Source of the DNA: Pseudomonadota bacterium
Lineage (GTDB): Bacteria; Pseudomonadota; Gammaproteobacteria; Pseudomonadales; Pseudomonadaceae
Direction: 5' to 3'
DNA length: 39,376 bases
Assembly: GCA_023431055.1 (NCBI GenBank)
Contig: JAEYXX010000059.1
Coordinates: forward strand, 1 to 39,376
The notes under the pieces: model-generated
What the model was told of the DNA's origin: nothing
Database searches by the model: none
Seen by the model: the letters and a program-made list of their open reading frames with translations, nothing else
Shown here: piece after piece, positions 16,504 to 24,441 of the stretch
Layout of the letters: each line of letters starts with the position of its first letter
Numbering within the stretch: position 1 is the stretch's first letter
Program-made: the position numbers and the translations under genes

Positions 16504-17103
16504 TCAAGCCACTTCAGCCAGCTTGGCCTTGGCCTGGGCCAGGCCTTTCTCGCTGAACTCGGCCCCCATGTTCAGGCCTTCGGCGTGGATGAACTGCACG
16601 TCGTGGATACCGATGAAGGCCAGCGCCTGACGCAGATAGGGTTCCTGATGATCCAGGCCGCTGCCGGCGTAGATACCGCCGCGAGCGGTCAGCACGAAAG
16701 CGCGCTTGCCGGTCAGCAGGCCCTGCGGGCCGGTTTCGGTGTATTTGAAGGTAACGCCGGCACGCAGTACATGGTCCAGCCAGGCCTTGAGCGTGCTCGG
16801 AATGGCGAAGTTGTACATGGGCGCAGCCAACACCAGCACGTCGGCCGCCAGCAGTTCATCGGTCAACTGATTGGAACGCGCCAGCGCGGCTTTTTCCGCC
16901 TCGCTCTGCTGTTCGCTCGGGGTCATCCAGCCACCCAGCAGCGTGGCATCGAGGTGCGGCACCGGCTCGAGCGCCAGGTCGCGCACCTGAATCTGGTCAG
17001 CGGGATGCGCCGCCTGCCAGTTGGCCATGAACTGCTGAGTCAGCTCGCGAGAAACCGAACCTTGCTGGCGGGCGCTGCTTTCGATTACGAGAACACGGGA
17101 CAT
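16504..17103 (-). CDS. azoR: FMN-dependent NADH-azoreductase / quinone reductase
   Basis: A 199-residue flavodoxin-like protein starting MSRVLVIESSARQQGSVSRE, where the SSAR..GS..R loop binds FMN phosphate. VLAAPMYNFAIPSTLKAWLDHVLRAG is the second FMN-binding segment, and TARGGIY the third. The family reduces azo dyes and quinones with NADH and is thought to protect against thiol-reactive and quinone stress. The upstream 135 bases (17104-17238) are AT-rich and should hold the promoter; a LysR gene lies nearby at 17611 on the opposite strand, with a small secreted-protein gene between, so regulation by that LysR is possible but unproven. A terminator follows. Confidence 0.94.
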   Translation of the reverse strand: MSRVLVIESSARQQGSVSRELTQQFMANWQAAHPADQIQVRDLALEPVPHLDATLLGGWMTPSEQQSEAEKAALARSNQLTDELLAADVLVLAAPMYNFAIPSTLKAWLDHVLRAGVTFKYTETGPQGLLTGKRAFVLTARGGIYAGSGLDHQEPYLRQALAFIGIHDVQFIHAEGLNMGAEFSEKGLAQAKAKLAEVA

Positions 17104-17238
17104 GTCTGAGGCTCCATCGAGTGGGTTGAGAGTCGATGGAGCACAGAGTAGAGAAGCTAAATTCGATTAAAAAGCGTAAATACCTGCTTACATATATCGA
17201 CTAATTTGATTTATTCACAAGGTGCATCTAGGCTTTTA

Positions 17239-17553
17239 TCACTTCAGGCCGCAGGTCAGGCTGATGCGCAGACGGATAACACTCCTGGTGAATTTGACCG
17301 TCATGTTGTTATTGGCACCCGGAGCCAGCACGGTGCGACGCGTGCGCGGCGCCTCGGGGCCGTTGCGGAACACTGCACTGCACTCGGCCTCGCTCTGCCC
17401 GTAGTTGTAGAGCATCAACGCCGCCATGTTGTGGTCAATTTCCTGGGTAGTGGCCGAGACCTCGGCGCCGTTGAGCTGCTTCTCCACTTCGATGGGATAG
17501 GCGTGGGCGGCCAGCGGCAGGAAGGCGAACAGCAAGCAGATTATTTTTTTCAT
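17239..17553 (-). CDS. Small secreted protein, conserved in Pseudomonas-like genomes, unknown function
   Basis: A 104-residue protein starting at ATG 17553 with GGAGAG five bases upstream; the much longer frame upstream runs antisense through the LysR gene and is rejected. Residues 1-19 are a Sec signal peptide ending in AHA. The mature part has exactly two cysteines (in EAECSAVF and near the end in LTCGL), which could form a disulfide, and a beta-rich pattern with RTRRTVLAPGANNNMTVKF. I do not recognise a characterised family. Codon use looks ordinary. It is divergent from the LysR gene (57 bases). Confidence 0.8.
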   Translation of the reverse strand: MKKIICLLFAFLPLAAHAYPIEVEKQLNGAEVSATTQEIDHNMAALMLYNYGQSEAECSAVFRNGPEAPRTRRTVLAPGANNNMTVKFTRSVIRLRISLTCGLK

Positions 17554-17610
17554 CGGTGCTCTCCAACATGGGAGAACCAGTGTAACAGGCCGAATCAGCA
17601 GGATGATGTG

Positions 17611-18537
17611 ATGAAAGCTCCTCGCGTAACCCTGGATCAATGGCGCACGCTGCAAGCCGTGGTGGATCAGGGCGGCTTCGCCCAGGCGGCCGAAGTGCTG
17701 CACCGCTCGCAGTCCTCGGTCAGCTATACCGTGGCACGTATGCAGGAACAGCTCGGTGTGCCACTGCTGCGCATCGACGGGCGCAAGGCCGTGCTCACCG
17801 AGGCCGGAGACGTGTTGCTGCGCCGTTCGCGGCAATTGGTCAAGCAGGCCAGCCAGCTGGAAGACCTCGCGCACCACATGGAACAGGGTTGGGAAGCCGA
17901 AGTACGCCTGGTGGTGGACGCAGCCTACCCCACCGCCAATCTCGTCCGCGCTCTGACCGCCTTCATGCCGCAAAGCCGCGGCTGTCGCGTACGCCTGCGC
18001 GAGGAAGTGCTGTCCGGGGTCGAGGAAGTGCTGCTCGAAGGTACCGCCGACCTGGCCATCAGTGCACTGAACATCACCGGCCATCTGGGGATCGAGCTGG
18101 GCGAAGTGGAGTTCGTCGCCGTCGCCAACCCGGAGCATCCGCTACACCGGCTGCAGCGCGAACTGAGCTTTCAGGACCTGGAAGGCCAGATGCAGGTGGT
18201 CACGCGAGACAGCGGCCGCCTGCAACCACGCGATGCCGGCTGGCTGGGCGCGGAGCAACGCTGGACGGTCGGCAGCCTGCCCACTGCACGTACCTTCGTC
18301 AGCAGCGGCCTGGGCTTCGCCTGGCTGCCGCGCCACCTGATCACCCGGGAATTGCAGGAAGGCCTGTTGAAACCGTTGCCGCTGGTTCAGGGCGGCATCC
18401 GCAAGCCACGCTTCTTTCTCTACAGCAACAAGGAGCGCGTACTCGGCCCGGCCACCCAGATTCTCATCGAGCTGATCAAGAACTTCGACGCCGCGCCTCT
18501 GGAAGTCGCCTTCGCTGCACCGCAGTCGAATCACTGA
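17611..18537 (+). CDS. LysR-family transcriptional regulator
   Basis: A 308-residue regulator. The winged helix-turn-helix is at residues 7-65 (LDQWRTLQAVVDQGGFAQAAEVL then SQSSVSYTVARMQEQLG). The C-terminal co-inducer-binding domain follows from about residue 90. The ATG at 17611 is preferred, with AGGA upstream; a GTG one codon earlier cannot be excluded. Its inducer and targets are unknown. It may control the downstream hydrolase gene (10-base gap), the divergent small secreted-protein gene, or azoR. Confidence 0.92.
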   Translation: MKAPRVTLDQWRTLQAVVDQGGFAQAAEVLHRSQSSVSYTVARMQEQLGVPLLRIDGRKAVLTEAGDVLLRRSRQLVKQASQLEDLAHHMEQGWEAEVRLVVDAAYPTANLVRALTAFMPQSRGCRVRLREEVLSGVEEVLLEGTADLAISALNITGHLGIELGEVEFVAVANPEHPLHRLQRELSFQDLEGQMQVVTRDSGRLQPRDAGWLGAEQRWTVGSLPTARTFVSSGLGFAWLPRHLITRELQEGLLKPLPLVQGGIRKPRFFLYSNKERVLGPATQILIELIKNFDAAPLEVAFAAPQSNH

Positions 18538-18547
18538 GAGTCCCTGC

Positions 18548-19345
18548 ATGCCCTACTTCGATAACGACGGCTGTCAACTGCACTACGAGGATTACGGCCA
18601 CGGCGCGCCGTTGCTGCTGGTGCATGGCCTGGGCTCGAGCACGCGCGACTGGGAATACCAGATCCCGGCGCTCGCCCAGCACTATCGGGTGATCGCACTC
18701 GACGTGCGCGGCCACGGTCGCTCGGACAAGCCACGCGGCGCCTATCGCATCGCCGACTTCGCCGACGACGTGGCGGCGCTGATCGAATACCTGCAACTGC
18801 CACCGGTGCATCTGGTGGGCATTTCCATGGGCGGCATGATCGGCTTTCAGCTCGGTGTCGACCGCCCCGAGCTGCTGCGCAGCCTGACCATCGTCAACAG
18901 CGGGCCCGAGGTCAAGGCGAAAAGCCCGGGTGACTGGCTGGAAATCGCCAAGCGCTGGACGCTCGCGCGCGTGCTCAGCCTGGAGACCATAGCCAAGGCG
19001 CTGGCCAAACTGCTGTTCCCCAAGCCGGAACAGGCCGAGCTGCGGCGCAAGGTCGAGGAACGCTGGCCGCAGAACGACAAGCACGCCTATCTCGCCAGCC
19101 TGGATGCCATCATCGGCTGGGGCGTGCGGGAACGGCTGCAGCGCATCACCTGTCCTACCTTGGTGATCAGCGCCGACCGCGACTACACGCCAGTTGAACG
19201 CAAGCGCGAATACGTGGCAGAAATGCCCAACGCGCGCTTGCTGGTGATCGAAAATTCGCGCCACGCCACACCACTGGATCAACCTGAACGCTTTAATAGC
19301 GCCCTGCTCGCCTTCCTCGGCGAGACTGCCAACAAGGAAAACTGA
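18548..19345 (+). CDS. Alpha/beta-hydrolase
   Basis: A 265-residue alpha/beta-hydrolase. The oxyanion HGLGSS is at residues 26-31, the nucleophile motif GISMGG places Ser93 at the active site, the acid is probably in SADRDYTP and the histidine in [10 protein letters not shown]. The sequence resembles the 3-oxoadipate enol-lactonase/BioH-like esterase group, but no aromatic-degradation genes are near, so the substrate is open. It sits 10 bases after the LysR gene and 5 before ppiA, making a plausible three-gene transcript. Confidence 0.9.
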   Translation: MPYFDNDGCQLHYEDYGHGAPLLLVHGLGSSTRDWEYQIPALAQHYRVIALDVRGHGRSDKPRGAYRIADFADDVAALIEYLQLPPVHLVGISMGGMIGFQLGVDRPELLRSLTIVNSGPEVKAKSPGDWLEIAKRWTLARVLSLETIAKALAKLLFPKPEQAELRRKVEERWPQNDKHAYLASLDAIIGWGVRERLQRITCPTLVISADRDYTPVERKREYVAEMPNARLLVIENSRHATPLDQPERFNSALLAFLGETANKEN

Positions 19346-19350
19346 CCATC

Positions 19351-19905
19351 ATGCTCAAGCAACTCGTTCTCGCCACTGGCGCTCTGCTGCTGTCGTCCAG
19401 CCTGCTGGCCGCAGAAAATCCCAAGGTCCTGCTGACCACCAGCATGGGTGAAGTGGAAGTGGAGCTGGCCGCCGACAAGGCACCGGTCAGCACGCAGAAC
19501 TTCCTCAAGTACGTCGACAGCGGTTTCTACAACGGCACCCAGTTTCATCGGGTGATTCCGGGCTTCATGATCCAGGGCGGTGGTTTCGATGCCGACATGC
19601 GCCAGAAGGACACCGACGCGCCGATCAAGAACGAAGCCGACAACGGCCTGCACAATGTGCGTGGCACCCTGGCCATGGCGCGTACCCAGGTACGCGACTC
19701 GGCCACCAGCCAGTTCTTCATCAACCACAAGGACAACGCCTTCCTCGACCACAGCTCGCGTGACTTCGGCTACGCCGTGTTCGGCAAGGTGACCCGTGGC
19801 ATGGACGTGGTGGACAAGATCGCCCAGGTGCCAACCGGCAACCGCGGCATGCACCAGAACGTACCGCGCGAGCCGGTGCTGATCATCGACGCCAAGCGTC
19901 TGTAA
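19351..19905 (+). CDS. ppiA: Periplasmic cyclophilin-type peptidyl-prolyl isomerase
   Basis: A 184-residue protein with a signal peptide ([18 protein letters not shown]) and a complete cyclophilin domain: [16 protein letters not shown] with the catalytic Arg, LAMART, SQFFIN and [12 protein letters not shown]. Like other bacterial cyclophilins it lacks the tryptophan of the eukaryotic cyclosporin site: the position reads NAFLDH. It should assist folding in the periplasm. It ends at a repeat element and a strong two-way terminator. Confidence 0.93.
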   Translation: MLKQLVLATGALLLSSSLLAAENPKVLLTTSMGEVEVELAADKAPVSTQNFLKYVDSGFYNGTQFHRVIPGFMIQGGGFDADMRQKDTDAPIKNEADNGLHNVRGTLAMARTQVRDSATSQFFINHKDNAFLDHSSRDFGYAVFGKVTRGMDVVDKIAQVPTGNRGMHQNVPREPVLIIDAKRL

Positions 19906-19921
19906 GGCAAAGGTGTAGCCC

Positions 19922-19981
19922 GTAGCCCGGATGCAATCCGGGGGATTGCAATACAGCCTCCCCGGATTGCATCCGGGCTAC
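19922..19981. repeat. Palindromic intergenic repeat, family B copy 1
   Basis: A 60-bp element has two perfect 22-bp complementary arms, 19922-19943 and 19960-19981, starting GTAGCCCGGATGCAATC. The 16-base centre is GATTGCAATACAGCCT. The six bases before it (GTAGCC) repeat the start of the arm. A short form is at 32226-32250. It lies between ppiA and its terminator. Confidence 0.85.
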
Positions 19982-19992
19982 AAAAGCACCAT

Positions 19993-20029
19993 GAACGACA
20001 AAGCCGCCCATGGGGCGGCTTTGTCGTTC
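19993..20029. terminator. Bidirectional terminator between ppiA and fpr
   Basis: A perfect 17-bp inverted repeat (19993-20009 and 20013-20029) with a three-base loop. Each strand ends with GGGCGGCTTTGTCGTTC, a GC-rich stem followed by a weak T-rich tail, so it can stop both ppiA and the convergent fpr. Confidence 0.8.
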
Positions 20030-20039
20030 AACGCAGCGC

Positions 20040-20819
20040 TTATTTCTCGACGAAGGCGCGCTCGATCAGGTAGTCCCCTGGCTCACGCATACGCGGGGAA
20101 ATCTTCAGACCGAAGCTGTCGAGCACTTCACTGGTCTCGTCGAGCATGCTCGGGCTGCCGCAGATCATGGCGCGGTCGTCCTGCGGGTTGATCGGCGGCA
20201 GGCCGATGTCGGCGAACAGCTTGCCGCTGCGCATCAGGTCGGTCAGGCGGCCCTGATTCTCGAACGGCTCGCGGGTCACGGTCGGGTAGTAGATCAGCTT
20301 TTCCTTGAGCGCATCGCCGAAGAACTCGTTGCGCGGCAGGTGTTCGGTAATGAACTCGCGGTAGGCGACTTCGTTCACGTAACGCACGCCGTGCACCAGA
20401 ATCACCTTCTCGAAACGCTCGTAGGTTTCCGGGTCCTGGATCACGCTCATGAACGGCGCCAGGCCGGTACCGGTGGACAGCAGATAAAGATGCTTGCCGG
20501 GGTTGAGGTCATCGAGCACCAGGGTGCCGGTGGGCTTCTTGCTGATGATGATCTCGTCGCCTTCCTTCAGGTGCTGCAGCTGCGAGGTCAGCGGGCCGTC
20601 CGGCACCTTGATGCTGAAGAACTCCAGATGCTCTTCCCAGTTCGGGCTGGCGATGGAGTAGGCACGCATCAGCGGGCGACCGTTGTCCTGCTGCAGGCCG
20701 ATCATCACGAACTGACCATTCTCGAAGCGCAGGCCCGGATCACGGGTGCATTTGAAGCTGAACAGCGTATCGTTCCAGTGGTGGACGCTGAGCACGCGCT
20801 CGACGTTCATATTGCTCAT
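20040..20819 (-). CDS. fpr: Ferredoxin/flavodoxin-NADP+ reductase
   Basis: A 259-residue FAD enzyme. The ATG at 20819 (MSNMNVERVLSVHHW) has GAGGAAG seven bases upstream; an upstream extension is rejected. FAD-binding motif RAYSIASPNWEEHLEFFSIK with the RxYS tract is near residue 50, NADP-binding LLSTGTGLAPFMSV near residue 115, and CGSPSMLDE is the late NADP segment. It moves electrons between NADPH and ferredoxin or flavodoxin and supports oxidative-stress defence and iron-sulfur repair. It is divergent from finR, the LysR regulator that activates fpr in P. putida and P. aeruginosa. Confidence 0.96.
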   Translation of the reverse strand: MSNMNVERVLSVHHWNDTLFSFKCTRDPGLRFENGQFVMIGLQQDNGRPLMRAYSIASPNWEEHLEFFSIKVPDGPLTSQLQHLKEGDEIIISKKPTGTLVLDDLNPGKHLYLLSTGTGLAPFMSVIQDPETYERFEKVILVHGVRYVNEVAYREFITEHLPRNEFFGDALKEKLIYYPTVTREPFENQGRLTDLMRSGKLFADIGLPPINPQDDRAMICGSPSMLDETSEVLDSFGLKISPRMREPGDYLIERAFVEK

Positions 20820-20932
20820 GATGACTTCCTCGAAGAACTTCAGCGCCAAGGGCGCGATTGCGCGGCATTTTATTCGCGGCAACAATATCTGTTAAGTGGA
20901 TTATCAAGATATAGGTTATCGGTTATATCGAT
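20820..20932. promoter_or_regulatory. fpr-finR divergent control region
   Basis: The 113 bases between the two starts contain an AT-rich core (20880-20935). Within it are TTATCAAGAT and GGTTATCGGTTATATC, which repeat TTATC three times, and a perfect palindrome ATATCGATAT at 20925-20934 that runs into the finR ATG. These are good candidates for the FinR-binding site. finR has no strong SD, so the palindrome may also affect its translation or autoregulation. Confidence 0.5.
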
Positions 20933-21859
20933 ATGCGATTTACCCTCAGACAACTTCAGGTATTCGTCGCCGTGGCGCAGCATGAGAGCGTCTCGCGCGC
21001 GGCGCAATCGCTCGCATTGTCGCAGTCGGCGACCAGTACCTCGCTGACCGAACTGGAGCGCCAATCCGATTGCCAGCTGTTCGATCGCGCCGGCAAGCGC
21101 CTGGCGCTCAACGCGCTGGGCCGACAATTGCTGCCCGAGGCGGTGGCACTGATCGACCAGGCGCGCGAGATCGAACGCCTGCTGGGCGGCAAGAGCGGAT
21201 ATGGCTCGCTGAACGTCGGGGCAACCCTGACCGTGGGCAACTACCTGGCCACCCTGCTGATCGGCAGCTTCATGCAGCAGCACCCCGAATGCCGGGTGAA
21301 ACTGCAGGTGCACAACACCGCCCATGTGGTGCAGCAGGTCGCGCATTACGAGCTGGATCTGGGTTTGATCGAAGGCGACTGCCAGCACCCGGACATCGAG
21401 GTGCAGCCCTGGGTCGAGGACGAACTGGTGGTGTTCTGCGCGCCACAACACCCACTGGCCCAGCGCGGCAGTGCCAGCCTGGAAGAGCTGACGCATGAAG
21501 CCTGGATTCTGCGTGAACAGGGCTCGGGCACACGGCTGACCTTCGATCAGGCCATGCGTCATCACCCGCGCAACCTCAACATTCGTCTGGAGCTGGAGCA
21601 CACCGAGGCGATCAAACGCGCCGTGGAATCCGGCCTGGGCATCGGCTGCATCTCACGTCTGGCACTGCGCGACGCGTTTCGCCGCGGCAGCCTGATGCCC
21701 GTGGAAACTGCGGAGCTGGACCTGCGTCGGCAGTTCTACTTCATCTGGCACAAGCAGAAGTACCAGACGGCAGCGATGCGCGAATTTCTCGAGCAGTGTC
21801 GTGCGCTGACCGCCGGTGTCAGCCGCAGCGATCAGATCGTGCTGCCGCCGATCGTCTGA
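20933..21859 (+). CDS. finR: LysR-type regulator FinR
   Basis: A 308-residue LysR protein with N-terminal helix-turn-helix (RQLQVFVAVAQHESVSRAAQ then SQSATSTSLTELE) and a periplasmic-binding-like effector domain. The place, divergent from fpr, is the established finR arrangement in Pseudomonas, where FinR activates fpr under superoxide and sulfur/iron-related stress. I rely on position and overall sequence for the name. The ATG at 20933 lies within a palindrome. Its stop codon lies in an inverted repeat (21854-21891). Confidence 0.9.
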   Translation: MRFTLRQLQVFVAVAQHESVSRAAQSLALSQSATSTSLTELERQSDCQLFDRAGKRLALNALGRQLLPEAVALIDQAREIERLLGGKSGYGSLNVGATLTVGNYLATLLIGSFMQQHPECRVKLQVHNTAHVVQQVAHYELDLGLIEGDCQHPDIEVQPWVEDELVVFCAPQHPLAQRGSASLEELTHEAWILREQGSGTRLTFDQAMRHHPRNLNIRLELEHTEAIKRAVESGLGIGCISRLALRDAFRRGSLMPVETAELDLRRQFYFIWHKQKYQTAAMREFLEQCRALTAGVSRSDQIVLPPIV

Positions 21860-21891
21860 GCGGCTTGGCCTAACAGAATGATCGCTCAGAC
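21854..21891. terminator. Weak inverted repeat between finR and erdR
   Basis: GTCTGAGCG (21854-21862) and its complement CGCTCAGAC (21883-21891) enclose 20 bases and include the finR stop codon. No T-run follows on either strand, so a role as terminator is uncertain. Confidence 0.35.
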
Positions 21892-21919
21892 CGGCGCGCA
21901 GCAGATCGTAGGCAGGTTC

Positions 21920-22570
21920 TCACTGCGCGGGGATCGACTCCATCTGCTGCAATAGCAACGCCGCCTGCGTACGGGTACGCACACCCAGCTTGCGGAAGAT
22001 GGCGGTGACATGCGCCTTGACCGTCGCCTCGGAGACGCTGAGTTCGTATGCGATCTGCTTGTTCAGCAAGCCTTCGCAAACCATGGTCAGCACGCGGAAC
22101 TGCTGCGGGGTCAGGCTGGCGAGGCCGGCACTGGCGGCTTTGGCTTCGTCAGATACTGGCGCACTGTCTTCAGCCAGCGGTGGCCACCAGGTATCGCCGT
22201 CGAGCACCTGACGCACGGCTTGCTGCAGGGTTTCCAGCGGGCTGGATTTGGGGATGAAACCGCTCGCTCCGAATTCGCGGGAGCGGTTGACCACGGAAGC
22301 CTCTTCCTGGGCGGAGATCATCACCACGGGGATCTGCGGATACTGCCCGCGCAACAACACGAGGCCGGAAAAGCCGTAAGCGCCGGGCATGTTGAGATCG
22401 AGCAGAACCAGGTCCCAATCATTCTTGGTGGCCAGGTGGCCTTCGAGTTCGGCGATGCTGGCGGCCTCGACCAGGCGCACCTCAGGCCCCAGCCCCAGGG
22501 TCAGTGCCTGCTGTAGTGCACTGCGAAACAATGGGTGGTCATCGGCAATCAGGATTTCGTAGGCGGCCAT
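21920..22570 (-). CDS. erdR: LuxR-type two-component response regulator ErdR
   Basis: A 216-residue protein with receiver domain at residues 1-125: ADDHP at the acidic pocket, phospho-acceptor Asp58 in LLDLNMP, and the conserved Lys in FIPKSS. The LuxR/NarL helix-turn-helix is at about 150-210 (LTPQQFRVLTMVCEGLLNKQ, then ATVKAHVTAIFRKLGV). The text closely resembles P. aeruginosa ErdR (PA3604), an orphan regulator of ethanol oxidation and acetate use. No histidine kinase is adjacent, consistent with the orphan arrangement. The PA3611-like gene about 4 kb away supports shared synteny with that region. Confidence 0.9.
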   Translation of the reverse strand: MAAYEILIADDHPLFRSALQQALTLGLGPEVRLVEAASIAELEGHLATKNDWDLVLLDLNMPGAYGFSGLVLLRGQYPQIPVVMISAQEEASVVNRSREFGASGFIPKSSPLETLQQAVRQVLDGDTWWPPLAEDSAPVSDEAKAASAGLASLTPQQFRVLTMVCEGLLNKQIAYELSVSEATVKAHVTAIFRKLGVRTRTQAALLLQQMESIPAQ

Positions 22571-22772
22571 TGGCAGATCCTGTTCTTTTTATGAGTGGCA
22601 CTGAGGTAAGTATGGCAGTGCTTTTCGCCTGGAGATCCGCTCAAGCCTGCTCATCCACATCTCAGACTCCCTACTCGGACCGTCGGCGGCGCTCAGCATG
22701 CCGAGCTGTGGCGGGGTGGTCAAGCTCAATGCTTTGCGGCAGGATGCGCAGCTTTCCTGCCGAGACGCCCTG

Positions 22773-23699
22773 ATGCGAAGCCAAGCCCTGCGCGCTGACC
22801 TGTTGATGCTGATTACCGCGATGATCTGGGGCAGCGCCTTCGTCGCCCAGCGTCTGGGCATGGATAATATCGGCCCCTTCCTTTATACCGGCCTGCGCTT
22901 CACCCTCGCCTGCCTAGTTCTGTTGCCGGTGCTGGCTTTGCTGCAACGTCGCCAGCAGCGCCCCGTCGCCCCTCTGAATCGCAACCTGTTGATCGGCGGC
23001 GTGATCATGGGCCTGGCGCTGTCGCTGGGGATCAACCTGCAGCAGGTCGGCCTGCTGTTCACCACGGTGACCAACTCCGGCTTCATCACCGGGCTGTACG
23101 TGATCGTGGTACCGATTCTCGGCTTGCTGATCGGCCAGCGCAGCAGCGCCGGTATCTGGCTGGGCGCCAGCCTGGCAGTGGTCGGCATGTTCCTGCTCAG
23201 CGTCGGCGAAGGCTTCAGCGTAGCCTCCGGCGACTGGCTGCAACTGGCCGGCGCCTTCGTCTGGGGGATTCACGTGTTGCTGGTGGGTTTCTTCGCCAGC
23301 CGCCACGACCCGCTGCGCCTGGCCTTCATTCAGTTCGCCACCTGCGCGGTGATCAGCCTGCTGCTGGCGGTGATCTTCGAAACCGCGACGCTGGACGGCA
23401 TCATCCGCGCTGCACCCGCCGTTCTCTATGGCGGCCTGTTCGGCGTAGCGGTCGGCTTCACCCTGCAGGTGGTGGCGCAGCAGCACGCCATCGCCTCGCA
23501 CGCAGCAATCATTCTCTCGCTGGAGGCCGTGTTCGCCGCCATCGCCGGGGCCCTGCTGCTGGGCGAAGTCCTGGCCCTGCGCGGTTATCTGGGCTGCGCG
23601 CTGATGTTCGGCGGCATGCTGCTGGCTCAGTTGTGGCCCAAGCCCTTGCCGAGCCAGCTCAGCGGTACGACTGCAAGCGCTGGTGCAGAGCGTCGTTGA
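22773..23699 (+). CDS. EamA/DMT-family transporter
   Basis: A 308-residue inner-membrane protein from ATG 22773 (MRSQALRADLLMLITAMIWGSAFVAQRL). It carries two EamA repeats: TGLRFTLACLVLLPVLALL, then TTVTNSGFITGLYVIVVPIL, and SHAAIILSLEAVFAAIAGALLLGE in the second half. Substrate is unknown. No clear SD is seen before this ATG; an upstream in-frame start would add residues that look non-coding. The last 41 bases overlap the 3' end of the convergent tapT. Confidence 0.88.
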   Translation: MRSQALRADLLMLITAMIWGSAFVAQRLGMDNIGPFLYTGLRFTLACLVLLPVLALLQRRQQRPVAPLNRNLLIGGVIMGLALSLGINLQQVGLLFTTVTNSGFITGLYVIVVPILGLLIGQRSSAGIWLGASLAVVGMFLLSVGEGFSVASGDWLQLAGAFVWGIHVLLVGFFASRHDPLRLAFIQFATCAVISLLLAVIFETATLDGIIRAAPAVLYGGLFGVAVGFTLQVVAQQHAIASHAAIILSLEAVFAAIAGALLLGEVLALRGYLGCALMFGGMLLAQLWPKPLPSQLSGTTASAGAERR

Positions 23700-24381
23700 G
23701 ATCCAGCGGGAGTCGGCGCTTGGCTGCCAGGTAGTGCTGGCTGAAAGCGTCGAGATAATCGTCCAGTGCCTCGCCGGCGCGCAGGTCGCCCGCCAGTTCC
23801 AGACACATGGCAGCCACTTCGGCGGTGCACAGGTGCTCGCCTCGGGTGGAGCGACGTAGGCGATAACGCGACAGTTGCGCCGGCGTCAGGCTGAGCACCG
23901 GCAGCGCGTCCAGATAGGGGCTCTTGCGAAACATCTTGCGCGCCTCGGTCCAGGTCGCATCGAGCAGCACGAACAAGGGCCGCTTGCCGGGCGCGAGCCG
24001 CACCTCCTCCATCACGCGCTGCGGCTCTGCATATTCGCCGGGAAAGACCAGATAAGGCTGCCACTGCGGCTCGGCCAGCAGCTCCAGCAGCCCCGGTTCG
24101 ACGGCGGTGCGCGACCAGCCGAACGCATGGGTTTCAGGCACCACGTCGGCGATCAGCCAACCGGTATTGCTTGGTTTCAGCGCCTCGATATCGTGCATCA
24201 CCAGGCACATGCCGGCATTGGCCTGGACCTGTGGGCGCCAGGCACACAGGCAATGCGTCGGCTGCACCCGACAGTGCGGGCAACGCTCGGCGCGCGAGCC
24301 GCGGGCGATGAAGGGTTTGACGCTGCGCGCCAGGCGCTCTGCGCGCAAACGAGCAACGGCATGGGGGGCTGGATGGGTCAT
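23659..24381 (-). CDS. tapT: DTW-domain tRNA-uridine aminocarboxypropyltransferase
   Basis: A 240-residue protein. The zinc-type cysteine pattern C-x2-C-x7-C-x-C (CPHCRVQPTHCLC) is near residue 34, followed by the D-x-T-W-x-x-A motif DATWTEARKMF that names the DTW family, and STRGEHLCTAEVAA. Enzymes of this family attach 3-amino-3-carboxypropyl from S-adenosylmethionine to tRNA uridine (acp3U, position 47 by TapT). Assignment to TapT rather than a rRNA-acting relative rests on domain and length. It lies downstream of the FadL-like gene, separated by an 11-bp inverted repeat. Confidence 0.85.
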   Translation of the reverse strand: MTHPAPHAVARLRAERLARSVKPFIARGSRAERCPHCRVQPTHCLCAWRPQVQANAGMCLVMHDIEALKPSNTGWLIADVVPETHAFGWSRTAVEPGLLELLAEPQWQPYLVFPGEYAEPQRVMEEVRLAPGKRPLFVLLDATWTEARKMFRKSPYLDALPVLSLTPAQLSRYRLRRSTRGEHLCTAEVAAMCLELAGDLRAGEALDDYLDAFSQHYLAAKRRLPLDLNDALHQRLQSYR

Positions 24382-24394
24382 GGCGGGAGCAACT

Positions 24395-24429
24395 GCGAAC
24401 GGGGGCGGAATTCTACCACCCCCGTTCGC
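24395..24429 (-). promoter_or_regulatory. Inverted repeat with -10-like core before tapT
   Basis: GCGAACGGGGG (24395-24405) and its complement (24419-24429) flank 13 bases which on the minus strand read TGGTAGAATTCCG, including the -10-like TAGAAT. There is no T-tail, so it is a poor terminator for the FadL-like gene. It may be the tapT promoter held in a hairpin; the matching -35 is weak. Confidence 0.35.
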
Positions 24430-24441
24430 CGCTCAGATGGA

